NCBI RefSeq assembly: GCF_009792895.1
Contig: NZ_WSSC01000001.1
Coordinates: 1 to 64,000 of the forward strand
DNA from: Pigmentibacter ruber
Lineage (GTDB): Bacteria; Bdellovibrionota_B; Oligoflexia; Silvanigrellales; Silvanigrellaceae
Direction of reading: 5' to 3'
Length of the DNA: 64,000 bases
Part shown: in pieces, positions 25,890-33,764 of the stretch
Layout: each line of letters starts with the position of its first letter
How positions within the stretch are numbered: the stretch's first letter is position 1
Position numbers and translations under genes: made by a program
The notes under the pieces: model-generated
What the model was told of the DNA's origin: nothing
The model's database searches: none
The model's input: only the letters and a program-made list of their open reading frames with translations

Positions 25890-26504
25890 ATGGAAAAAAA
25901 GGATTTAGGTCAAAGAAATTATGTATTAGTTATTGATAGATCAGGATCAATGTCTGATTCAGTGAGTTCTAAAATATTAGCTAGTAAATGGGATTATGTA
26001 AAAGAATCAGTTAGTGCTCTAGCAAAAAAATGTTATGAACTTGATAAAAACGGTATAGATATTTATCTTTTTAATCGATCTTTTCAAAAATTTTTAAATA
26101 TAACACCTGATAATATTAATTCCATTTTTTCAGACTATGCCCCAATGGGTGGGACTGACTTTATCCCAGTTTTGACTGAAGTTTTTAATCAACATTTTGT
26201 GCATTCTGAATTACCAACATCTATAATAGTAATTACTGATGGCGAGCCTTCTGAAGGAATTCAAGGACAAAAAGCACTTGCAAATTTAATTGTAAATGTA
26301 TCCAAAAAATTAGAAAGCGATAATGAATTAGGTGTTTCTTTTATTCAAGTTGGGAATGATAAACAAGCTACAGAGTTTTTAAAAAAATTAGATGATGATT
26401 TATTATCAGTTGGCGCTAAATATGATATTTGTGATACTAAAACCTTTGATGATTTAGAAAACTTACCTTTGGAAAAAATTCTATTAGATATTGTTAACGA
26501 TTAA
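25890..26504 (+). CDS. Von Willebrand factor A domain protein (TerY-like)
   Basis: A 204-residue single VWA domain. The metal-ion-dependent adhesion site is intact: DRSGSM at residues 16-21, the Thr in GGTDFIP, and the Asp in ITDGEPS. There is no signal peptide or membrane helix, so it is cytosolic, like TerY-type VWA proteins that work with partner proteins in stress or tellurite-type systems. It is co-transcribed with the coiled-coil membrane protein upstream (11-base gap). No ter genes, kinase or MoxR ATPase are nearby, so its partners are unknown. Confidence 0.82.
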   Translation: MEKKDLGQRNYVLVIDRSGSMSDSVSSKILASKWDYVKESVSALAKKCYELDKNGIDIYLFNRSFQKFLNITPDNINSIFSDYAPMGGTDFIPVLTEVFNQHFVHSELPTSIIVITDGEPSEGIQGQKALANLIVNVSKKLESDNELGVSFIQVGNDKQATEFLKKLDDDLLSVGAKYDICDTKTFDDLENLPLEKILLDIVND

Positions 26505-26629
26505 TTATCCTTATGGAAGTGCTTATTTCGAGCAACATGAATTTACAAATTTTATAAAATACACAATAATACATAATTCATCTATTTTTCGTATTCCTCT
26601 TTCTTAATAATCTTGATTTTTGAACCGAT

Positions 26630-26659
26630 GTGATCTACTTATATAGAGATGTATATCAC
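26630..26659 (+). promoter_or_regulatory. Probable GntR operator dyad
   Basis: GTGATCTAC (26630-26638) and GTATATCAC (26651-26659) form an inverted repeat matching at 8 of 9 positions, with a 12-base AT spacer that contains a TATATAG -10-like element. Wide-spaced dyads of this kind are typical targets of YtrA-type GntR regulators. It lies 22 bases before the regulator's start codon, which fits autoregulation. Confidence 0.55.
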
Positions 26660-26680
26660 TTAAGAGGAGTTTGCCTACTA

Positions 26681-27070
26681 ATGAGGCTTCAAGTAAACCC
26701 GCATTCTTCAACTCCCCTGTATGCACAGATCGTTGAACAAATGCGAAATCAAATATTATCAGGCTCTTTACTTGCAGGTACTCCACTTCCATCTGTACGT
26801 GAAATCTCTGAAATGATAGAAGTAAATTCTCTTACTATTCAAAAGGCATTAAAAATTTTAGAAGTTGAAAAGTTTATCGTAATTCGAAGAGGGGTTGGAG
26901 CTTTTGTCTCTGAAAATATTGTTTCTTTATCAATAGAACAAAAATTGGAGTTGATAAAAACAGGTCTCGTCAATGTAGTTAATCATGCAAAAGAATTAAG
27001 TATTGATAAAGAAAGATTTGGCATATTAATTGAAGAATGTTGGGTTGAGGTGAATCAAAACAATGATTGA
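26681..27070 (+). CDS. GntR-family regulator (YtrA subfamily)
   Basis: A protein of about 129 residues with an N-terminal winged helix (PLYAQIVEQMRNQILSG, PSVREISEMIEVNSLTIQKAL, IRRGVGAFV). A short helical C-terminal tail of about 50 residues follows and there is no large effector domain, which defines the YtrA subfamily. The ATG at 26681 follows AAGAGGAG; a longer frame to 26630 would run across the operator. It overlaps the ABC ATPase gene by 8 bases and should repress this operon. Confidence 0.88.
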   Translation: MRLQVNPHSSTPLYAQIVEQMRNQILSGSLLAGTPLPSVREISEMIEVNSLTIQKALKILEVEKFIVIRRGVGAFVSENIVSLSIEQKLELIKTGLVNVVNHAKELSIDKERFGILIEECWVEVNQNND

Positions 27071-27779
27071 TGTTCAAAATTTACTCCTATATAGCAGAAA
27101 TGGAGTTAAAAGGCTTAATATTCCAGCACTTTACATCAATTCCCCAGGTATAACTGCACTTGTTGGGCATAATGGAGCTGGAAAGTCTTCACTACTCAAA
27201 CTAGTTGCAGGTTTAGATCAACCAAGTTCTGGAAGCATATTATATGAAGGCAAAAATACTTTTACTAATTATGAAGCTATAAAATCTGATATCCATTTAC
27301 TTTCATGGGGGATTGAGCTTTATAAATCTTTGACAGCAAATGATCATCTCAATTTAATAAAAAAATTATCTTCCGTTTGGAATCATGATATTGAAGCAGA
27401 ACTTTTGAAAGATCTTATAGTTCCTTTAGATAAAAAAATTGAGAGGATGTCGAGAGGTGAACAAGTTAGATTAAGATTATTACTTTGTTTACCTAGAACG
27501 CCTAAAATTATTTTATTAGATGAAGTAACAAATGATCTTGATAATGATTCAAGAAGAGCAATTTTTAAAAATCTTGATAAATACTCATTTAATACGGGAG
27601 CTCAAGTAGTTGTCGCAACAAATATGATAGAAGATATTGAGCGTTATGCAACTAGCATAATTCTATTGCAAATGGGTGAAGTAATTTTGCAAGATTCCTT
27701 AGATACAGTTAAAGAAAAACATAAAACTTCCTTTGAGGAAATTATTAGAATCTATGAGAAGGAAGGGGCAAAAAAATGA
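27063..27779 (+). CDS. ABC transporter ATP-binding protein
   Basis: A 238-residue ATPase with Walker A (GHNGAGKSS), a degenerate signature (MSRGEQVR in place of LSGGQ, common in this branch), Walker B (ILLDEVTNDLD) and the downstream switch histidine region replaced by VVATNMIED. The missing switch histidine suggests altered or slow hydrolysis. It is overlapped by the regulator (8 bases) and overlaps the permease (4 bases), forming a YtrA-type cassette often linked to envelope-stress or antibiotic-responsive export. Confidence 0.85.
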   Translation: MIDVQNLLLYSRNGVKRLNIPALYINSPGITALVGHNGAGKSSLLKLVAGLDQPSSGSILYEGKNTFTNYEAIKSDIHLLSWGIELYKSLTANDHLNLIKKLSSVWNHDIEAELLKDLIVPLDKKIERMSRGEQVRLRLLLCLPRTPKIILLDEVTNDLDNDSRRAIFKNLDKYSFNTGAQVVVATNMIEDIERYATSIILLQMGEVILQDSLDTVKEKHKTSFEEIIRIYEKEGAKK

Positions 27780-28855
27780 GCTCCATTACAAAGTTCTTAT
27801 TCAAACAATACTGGGCATTTATTTTAATCTGTTTCTTAGGAACAGGTATTGGAATAATTTATGGCGGAATTTGGAATTTTCTTCCTTTCTTATTTTTATT
27901 ACTCTTTTTTTATGAATGGAATATCGCACCCAAAAAAGAAAAAACTTGGTATTTTTTTGATTCTTTACCTATAAAATTTCGTTTAAAATTCTTAGTAAAA
28001 GTTTTTATTCCGTTTTGTTTTAGTTTTTTAATAATATTTTTATTAACTGTTTTTAAAAAAAATGACGACTATGAGTTCATTAATGGTGTTGCTGACGGAT
28101 TAAGAATATCTTCAATTTTTACGTTAAGCTCAATTTTAGCTTTATCATTGTCAGGATTTTTAAGTTGGGTCATTTTTTTATATATTATTTGCTATTTGTT
28201 TTCCTTTATAACTTTTTATGAATTAATGGTAACAATTTTTGCTTTGTCTATGAGTTATTACTATCTATCAGAAAAACGAGTTTCAAAAATAAAATTTGTC
28301 TTTGTTCCAATATTAACCTCTTTTCTTATAATAAGCCTTGCTACTTATAATAAATTGAAAATATTTGAATTAGCTTTAAGTATTCCTATTCACAATCTAC
28401 AAGTTAATTTAGCAGAAAATTTATTGGAAAGTAAGGCATTTTTAGGGAGTAATTATTTAGTAGATTGGTCACAAGGTAGCAATGATAGTTTTTCTATGAA
28501 CTCTAAAGTTCTTATTCCTTCTAAATATGATGATAAATTATTAGAGAAAATTGAAAGGGTTTTTTTTGCTGAAGGTGAATGTACAAAAAATTGTCATCAA
28601 TTAGCAGATCTGGTAGCAAATTTTCCTAAAAACTGGAATCAAGAAAGACTGCTAAGTTATTTAAATTCTGAAAATGAAGTTGAACAGATATATGCTTTAG
28701 AAGTGATTGATGGTTCTATTGATCCTATATTTCCTAATATTATTCTTCGACTAGCGCAGAGTTCAAATCATGAAGTTAGTGAATTAGCAATGAATCTTAT
28801 AAGAAAATGGGGAGATAGAAGTAATATTCAATTTTCCCCAAACACTATTTTTTAG
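27776..28855 (+). CDS. ABC-type permease component of the YtrA cassette
   Basis: A 359-residue protein with about six hydrophobic helices in the first 200 residues. A C-terminal soluble part of about 150 residues follows, including a short HEAT-like stretch (NSENEVEQIYALEVIDG...). The 4-base ATGA overlap with the ATPase gene makes it the obvious membrane partner. The soluble C-terminal extension is unusual for such small ABC-2-like permeases and could bind the cargo or an envelope protein. Confidence 0.7.
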   Translation: MSSITKFLFKQYWAFILICFLGTGIGIIYGGIWNFLPFLFLLLFFYEWNIAPKKEKTWYFFDSLPIKFRLKFLVKVFIPFCFSFLIIFLLTVFKKNDDYEFINGVADGLRISSIFTLSSILALSLSGFLSWVIFLYIICYLFSFITFYELMVTIFALSMSYYYLSEKRVSKIKFVFVPILTSFLIISLATYNKLKIFELALSIPIHNLQVNLAENLLESKAFLGSNYLVDWSQGSNDSFSMNSKVLIPSKYDDKLLEKIERVFFAEGECTKNCHQLADLVANFPKNWNQERLLSYLNSENEVEQIYALEVIDGSIDPIFPNIILRLAQSSNHEVSELAMNLIRKWGDRSNIQFSPNTIF

Positions 28856-28937
28856 CATATCAAAATTTAGACATCTATAAATTAGATAAAATTTAGAAGA
28901 TAACATAGAATTACAATACTATGATGTAAGGTTAGAT

Positions 28938-29768
28938 ATGGCTTCTATCATTAAAATTTTTAAAATTTTAATATTGTTTTTTTTTGCATTTAATACTGCT
29001 AATATTTTTTCGCTAGAAAAAGAAATTCGAATTTGTTCAGATGATAATGATGATCAACCTTTTTTAATTGCTAATCAAGAAAATCCTACTGGAATATTGA
29101 TAGATATAATTAACCAGGCTTTTATTTTTTCAAAAGAATTGCAAATTTATTCTTTCAAAATTCAACCAATGCCTTGGAATCGTTGTTTAGATATGGTTAA
29201 AAAAGGACAAGTAGATGCTGTGCTAAATATATCTTATAATTCTGAAAGAGAGCAATATATTCAGTTTCCAGATGACTCAGGAGAAATGGAAAAACAACCT
29301 TGTGGGTCAAAATTTAAGTTTTACTGCGGAGGATATTTGGTAATTACATTAAAGTCTTTTAAACCTCAATATTCTGGGAAAGTAACTGAACTTCCATACC
29401 CTGTAAGAATTGCAAGAGGATACTCTATTAATACAGAGTTAGAAACAGTATTAAAAGAAAACTTGGAGATTGGGAAAAGTGATAGTGTAAATATAAAAAA
29501 AATGTTGCGAGACAAGTCAGGTTCAGTAATAGCTTACACTTCTTATGCGGATAAATTTTATTATGTAAAATTTGAAGATAATATTGATCTTTTGAAATTA
29601 ATAAAAGTTCATAAAAAGAGTTACACAAAAAAATCTTATTATATAGGATTTTCAAAAAATTCAATCTTAGATCAAAAAATAAGGAAATCTATTTGGAAAA
29701 ATCTACAAATTGTAAATGAAAATAAAAAAATACTAAATTCAATTTTTAAGAAGTATACAAATTTATGA
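28938..29768 (+). CDS. Orphan solute-binding protein, tandem copy 1
   Basis: A 276-residue SBP family 3-like protein with a signal peptide (cleavage about ..NIFS/LEK). It has ICSDDNDDQPFLIAN, PTGILIDIINQAF and the characteristic MPWNRCLDMVKKGQVDAVLNISYNSERE. A cysteine pair (CGSKFKFYCGG) may form a disulfide. It overlaps the next gene by 4 bases; that gene is a clear paralogue. No permease is present, so the pair may be sensors or redundant receptors rather than parts of a transporter. Confidence 0.83.
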   Translation: MASIIKIFKILILFFFAFNTANIFSLEKEIRICSDDNDDQPFLIANQENPTGILIDIINQAFIFSKELQIYSFKIQPMPWNRCLDMVKKGQVDAVLNISYNSEREQYIQFPDDSGEMEKQPCGSKFKFYCGGYLVITLKSFKPQYSGKVTELPYPVRIARGYSINTELETVLKENLEIGKSDSVNIKKMLRDKSGSVIAYTSYADKFYYVKFEDNIDLLKLIKVHKKSYTKKSYYIGFSKNSILDQKIRKSIWKNLQIVNENKKILNSIFKKYTNL

Positions 29769-30583
29769 AAAGTAAAAATATTATACATGCAATCAAATTT
29801 AGTGTTTTAAATTTTCTTTTAGTTTTTTCAAATTTTTCTTATGGCGAAATAGTTAAAATTTGTGCTGATGAAAATGAACAGGTTCCATTTATAATAGTAA
29901 GTGAAGGTACGTTAAAAGGAATTGAAATCGATATTATTAATGAAGCAATGAAAGACCCTCTTTTGAAAAATAAATATAAACTTATAGTTGACATAATGCC
30001 TTGGGCTAGGTGCTTAGATTCAGCAAGAAAAGGAATTTATGATGGAACAATAAATGCTTCGTATACCGATGAACGTGCTGAATTTTTGAATTACCCACCA
30101 CAGTCAGGAAAAAATGAAAAAAAACCGTGTAGTTCAGAATTTAGATTATACTGTGGTGGTTATATTGTAATTACATCAATAAATGAAAAGTATGAATTTG
30201 ATGGGAATAAAAAAACTTTACCAATTCCTGTTAGGGTTTCTAGAGGTTATTCTGTTGTTAAAGAACTTGAAGATATATATAAAGACAATTTAGATATTGG
30301 TAAAAGTGATGTTGTTAATGTTCAAAAAATGCTTCGAGATAAAATTGGGTCTGTGGTAGCATATATTGCTTTTCAAAATAAAATAAATAAGATAAAAAAT
30401 TTAAAAAATAAAATAAAAATAAGTCAGATTCCTTATGTAATGAAATCGTACTTCATCCCATTTTCAAAAGAATCTAAAATTCCTAAACAAGATATTGATA
30501 GAATATGGGAAAATATAAAAAAAATAAATATAAATGAAAATAAAATGAAAAAAATTTATGAAAAATATAGTGAATATAATTAG
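29765..30583 (+). CDS. Orphan solute-binding protein, tandem copy 2
   Basis: A 272-residue paralogue of the preceding protein with the same order of motifs (ICADENEQVPFIIV, KGIEIDIINEAM, MPWARCLDSARKGIYDGTINASYTDERA, CSSEFRLYCGG, RVSRGYSV, KMLRDKIGSVVAY). A signal peptide is cleaved near ..FSYG/EIV. The start overlaps the previous stop as ATGA, so both are made from one mRNA. Ligand-contact residues differ moderately, suggesting related but different ligands. Confidence 0.83.
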   Translation: MKSKNIIHAIKFSVLNFLLVFSNFSYGEIVKICADENEQVPFIIVSEGTLKGIEIDIINEAMKDPLLKNKYKLIVDIMPWARCLDSARKGIYDGTINASYTDERAEFLNYPPQSGKNEKKPCSSEFRLYCGGYIVITSINEKYEFDGNKKTLPIPVRVSRGYSVVKELEDIYKDNLDIGKSDVVNVQKMLRDKIGSVVAYIAFQNKINKIKNLKNKIKISQIPYVMKSYFIPFSKESKIPKQDIDRIWENIKKININENKMKKIYEKYSEYN

Positions 30584-30757
30584 TTTAATATATTTTAAGA
30601 TATTTAATGATAGTTACTTAAAAGTACTATAAAAAAATATCTGATCCTTTAATAACAAAAAATACTATTTGATATTTAGTAAAAAGTTTTATGCAAATAA
30701 TAAAAAAATTGCAAACAAGCTTTGGCAAGAAATATCTAAAAGTTCTATCTAAAAAAA

Positions 30758-30786
30758 TTTAAATACTATGAAAAATAAGGTATACT
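30758..30786 (+). promoter_or_regulatory. Candidate promoter for the DUF4337 gene
   Basis: TTTAAA (30758-30763), 17 bases, then TATACT (30781-30786), 27 bases before the ATG at 30813. The -10 box is good and the -35 box is weak. Confidence 0.4.
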
Positions 30787-30812
30787 ATAAAAAAACTTAG
30801 ATAGGATAATTT

Positions 30813-31355
30813 ATGGAGTCTCCAGAAGATCATACAGAAACTGTAAAAGAACATATCAGGCACGAAGCTATGCATAAATCAAATGAAAAGCAGATAATGA
30901 CTTATGCAATAACATCTGCCATTTATGCAATATTTGCTGCTACCGCATCGCTTCTAGCTGGTTATCATTCAAATGAATCAATTGTTGAGCAAATGAAGTC
31001 ATCAGATCAATGGTCATACTATCAAGCTAAAAGCATTAAAATGAATGTAGCAGAAACAAAATTAGAAATTTTAAAAGCGATTAATCCTCATTTTAGCGAT
31101 GAGAAGATTTTAAATAAAATAGAATCATATAAAAACGAAATAAAAGAAATATCACAAATTGCAAAAGAAAAAGAAGTTTTATCGGAACAACATTTATTGA
31201 AGCATATATCATTCTCTAGAAGTGTAACATTATTTCAAGTAGCAATTGGAATGACTGCATTTGCAATACTTATTAAAAGAAAAAGGTTTTGGTACTTAAG
31301 TATTGGATTTGGATTAGTTGGACTTGGATTTTTAATTTTTGGTTTTAGTAGTTAA
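30813..31355 (+). CDS. DUF4337-family membrane protein
   Basis: A 180-residue protein with a short charged N-terminus and one helix at about 30-50. A helical, Lys/Glu-rich middle (SSDQWSYYQAKSIKMNVAETKLEIL) follows, then two closing membrane helices (about 134-150 and 158-178). The DQWSYYQAKSIK motif is the signature of DUF4337. The function of the family is unknown. It is followed after 16 bases by the amidohydrolase-like gene, probably as one transcript. Confidence 0.78.
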   Translation: MESPEDHTETVKEHIRHEAMHKSNEKQIMTYAITSAIYAIFAATASLLAGYHSNESIVEQMKSSDQWSYYQAKSIKMNVAETKLEILKAINPHFSDEKILNKIESYKNEIKEISQIAKEKEVLSEQHLLKHISFSRSVTLFQVAIGMTAFAILIKRKRFWYLSIGFGLVGLGFLIFGFSS

Positions 31356-31371
31356 ATTGGAACTAATAAAA

Positions 31372-32187
31372 ATGAAAAGTAAAATTAATATTGCTACGGC
31401 ACAATTCGCACCATTAGCAGGAAATTTAGGTTACAATATCAAAAAAATTTGTACTATATTAGAAGAATCTTCTCATAGAAGTGTCCAGTTAGTACTTTTC
31501 CCTGAATTGGCAATATGTGGTTATGATTTGAAATTAATTGATGAAGGAAGAGGAGTATTTACTGAAGATGGAAATGGCTTAAATTTTTTATTTAATGCCT
31601 GCAGAAATTTTAAAATTGCAGCAATAGTTGGTTGCTGTATTCGCAAAGGTTCAGAACTATATAATAGTGCTTTAATCATAAATGAGTTTGGTGAACTTAT
31701 TCATATTTATGATAAGCAGCTTTTAGATGCTGAAGAAAAGGAAATTTTTAAATTTGGTGAAAAAAACTGTGTATTTAAAATTCATGATTGGTATTTTGGA
31801 GTTGCCATTAGTTATGATTGTTATTCAATGGATATAACGACAAAATTGAAATTTTTGCAAATAGATGCCTATCTTATTTTAGGTGCTTTTATAAAAGGAG
31901 GATATTATAGTTTCGACTTAAATCATTTTGCTTTATTGGCAAAAGAATTTGATTGTTATGTTGTAGTATCCAATTTTATTGGAAGTCATGGTGGCCTTAC
32001 ATTTTCTGGCAATAGTTCAATATATGCAAAAAATGGAGAATTGCTAAATAATTGTTTTGAAAATTTTGGTATTACTTTTGAAATATTAGAGAAAAATATT
32101 ACAAAAAATGAAGATATTAATAGGTTAGATAGCGTCATTAATTTAGAGTTTGAAACTATAGAAGAAGAAAAGAAAATGAATCAATAA
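31372..32187 (+). CDS. Carbon-nitrogen hydrolase family protein, Ser at the Cys site
   Basis: A protein of about 271 residues with the nitrilase fold. Two members of the usual catalytic triad are in place: Glu45 (LFPELAICGY) and Lys115 (YDKQLLD). At the nucleophile position the family motif GxxICxD reads GVAISYDCY, so Ser147 stands where the cysteine belongs; a cysteine three residues later (Cys150) is not in the elbow. It resembles the glutaminase-like amidase part of NAD synthetase, without the synthetase domain. It may be inactive or use a different chemistry. The ATG at 31372 begins the family homology; the frame upstream overlaps the previous gene. Confidence 0.8.
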   Translation: MKSKINIATAQFAPLAGNLGYNIKKICTILEESSHRSVQLVLFPELAICGYDLKLIDEGRGVFTEDGNGLNFLFNACRNFKIAAIVGCCIRKGSELYNSALIINEFGELIHIYDKQLLDAEEKEIFKFGEKNCVFKIHDWYFGVAISYDCYSMDITTKLKFLQIDAYLILGAFIKGGYYSFDLNHFALLAKEFDCYVVVSNFIGSHGGLTFSGNSSIYAKNGELLNNCFENFGITFEILEKNITKNEDINRLDSVINLEFETIEEEKKMNQ

Positions 32188-32699
32188 TATTTATCGAAAT
32201 ATTTTTCAATGAATTCTTTTAAATCTATATTATTAAACGCTAAATGATTTCTTTCAAAATTACCTGTACTCCGATAAAAGCAATACTTGCATGCATATTT
32301 CATATAAAAATGCCCTGGTGCTGCGACCCCATTTTTTGTTCCTAAAAGATACCACCGGTCAAATCTACTGTCAGCAGGTTGTGCAAAGGAATAATTATTT
32401 CCAAACTTTGCAATACATTGGTTACGTAATTGTGATATTTTTTCCGCTCCTTCATCTACTTCAAAATATTTTAGAAATAAATATCTACCATCATAATCTT
32501 TGTAGTATGATACCCATTTGCCAGAAATTTCTATTAAATTTCCATTTTCTTTAAGCCACTCCCATTTTCCATCTTGAGTTGAACAGAAAATATTTGTTTT
32601 AGCAGATTCTCTTTCTTCAGAGCTTTGAGCATGCGCTGCTGCTGAAAGTATAAAAATTATAGTAAATGACTTCTTTATATATGTTATGTATTTTTTCAT
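32181..32699 (-). CDS. Small exported protein of unknown function
   Basis: About 172 residues. The ATG at 32699 has AAGGAA seven bases upstream and gives a normal signal peptide ending ..AAAHA/QSS; the longer frame to 32753 lacks these. The mature protein has five cysteines, including CKYC near the C-terminus, and many aromatic residues (KWEWL, KWVSYYKDYDGRYLFLKYF). No family is recognised. Its last bases overlap the convergent amidohydrolase gene by 7 bases. Confidence 0.65.
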   Translation of the reverse strand: MKKYITYIKKSFTIIFILSAAAHAQSSEERESAKTNIFCSTQDGKWEWLKENGNLIEISGKWVSYYKDYDGRYLFLKYFEVDEGAEKISQLRNQCIAKFGNNYSFAQPADSRFDRWYLLGTKNGVAAPGHFYMKYACKYCFYRSTGNFERNHLAFNNIDLKEFIEKYFDKYY

Positions 32700-33098
32700 T
32701 TTTTTATTCCTTGTTTTGTTTTTTATACTACATTGAATTTTGTTTTTAATCAATCTATTTTATGAATTTAATCTCTAAATAAAATATTCTAAGCAATTAC
32801 TTAAGTAACTGTAAAAAAATGTTACTTGTAATTTATATCAACAATAATGTTGAATTTATTTTGGCTAAAAAATTAAATTAATAAAAATTATTAATTATTT
32901 AAATCTAAAAAGTATGTTAAAAAAATTACTGTTTTATAATTAGATAACCATTAAAAAATATAAATATATGTAATTATAATAAATTTAAAATTTATATATT
33001 AATATTCTTGCTTATTAATAAAATATGATATTTTGTTATTCTTTGGAAGAGTCTGTTTAAAATGACTTATTTTAGTTATTAAATATAAAGAGTCTTGT
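32700..33098. other. Divergent intergenic region, no gene seen
   Basis: About 400 bases of A+T-rich DNA lie between the exported protein (minus) and the GNAT-like gene (plus). I see several TATA-rich -10-like blocks, but no open frame with a ribosome binding site, no stable hairpin with a T-run and no recognisable RNA. Confidence 0.5.
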
Positions 33099-33764
33099 AT
33101 GCCAGAATATAAATATGTCTATCATTATCGGTATGAAGAAAAAAAGAAAATGCTGCATTACTTTGCAGCTTTAAGAATAATTTATTTTCGAGATTTTCCT
33201 TATCTTTATGCAGGTAGTTTTGAATATGAGCTATGTTACCTACAAAATTATTTAGATGATCCAAATTCGGTTTTTATTACAATACAGAAAGAAAATCAGA
33301 TTCTTGGATTTGCTGCAGGAGGATCGTTTGCAAATCTTGCCAGTTCTTTTGGGAATGTGGCAGATAAATTTAGAATGCAAGGGTTTGAACCTCAAAAATT
33401 ATTTTATATTGGAGAAGTAATCGTAAGATCATCTTCAGCGGGAGAGATTTATGGGGCAAAACTATTTAAAAAGTTAGTACATTTTTCCTTAGATTATCAC
33501 TTTGAAGGAGTAGTATTTTGTCAAGAAAATTGTTCGAATGAAAATAAAAATGTAGATCAAACTTTGAAAAATAAAGATGAAAAATTTAAGAGAGTTTTTT
33601 TAAAATCAGGTTTTTCTGATCCTAATATTAATATTGAAGTATCTTATGATTCAGTTGAAAATGATAATTCAATTAAAGAAAAAACACATACTTTAAAATT
33701 TTGGTACTTGAATTATAAAGAAATTATTTTTAAAAAATTTGGATTTAGAAAAGAATTTATATGA
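33099..33764 (+). CDS. GNAT-like acetyltransferase
   Basis: A 221-residue protein. The central stretch (VFITIQKENQILGFAAGGSF, then LFYIGEVIVRSSSAGEIYGAKLFKKLVHFSL) follows the GNAT pattern of beta-4, the acetyl-CoA pyrophosphate loop (R/S-x-x-G-x-G/A) and helix 3, although the loop is not canonical. The C-terminal part is charged and variable. It overlaps the following histidine kinase gene by 4 bases (ATGA), so its activity and the kinase are produced together. The target could be a small molecule or a protein; nothing in the sequence tells which. Confidence 0.55.
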   Translation: MPEYKYVYHYRYEEKKKMLHYFAALRIIYFRDFPYLYAGSFEYELCYLQNYLDDPNSVFITIQKENQILGFAAGGSFANLASSFGNVADKFRMQGFEPQKLFYIGEVIVRSSSAGEIYGAKLFKKLVHFSLDYHFEGVVFCQENCSNENKNVDQTLKNKDEKFKRVFLKSGFSDPNINIEVSYDSVENDNSIKEKTHTLKFWYLNYKEIIFKKFGFRKEFI

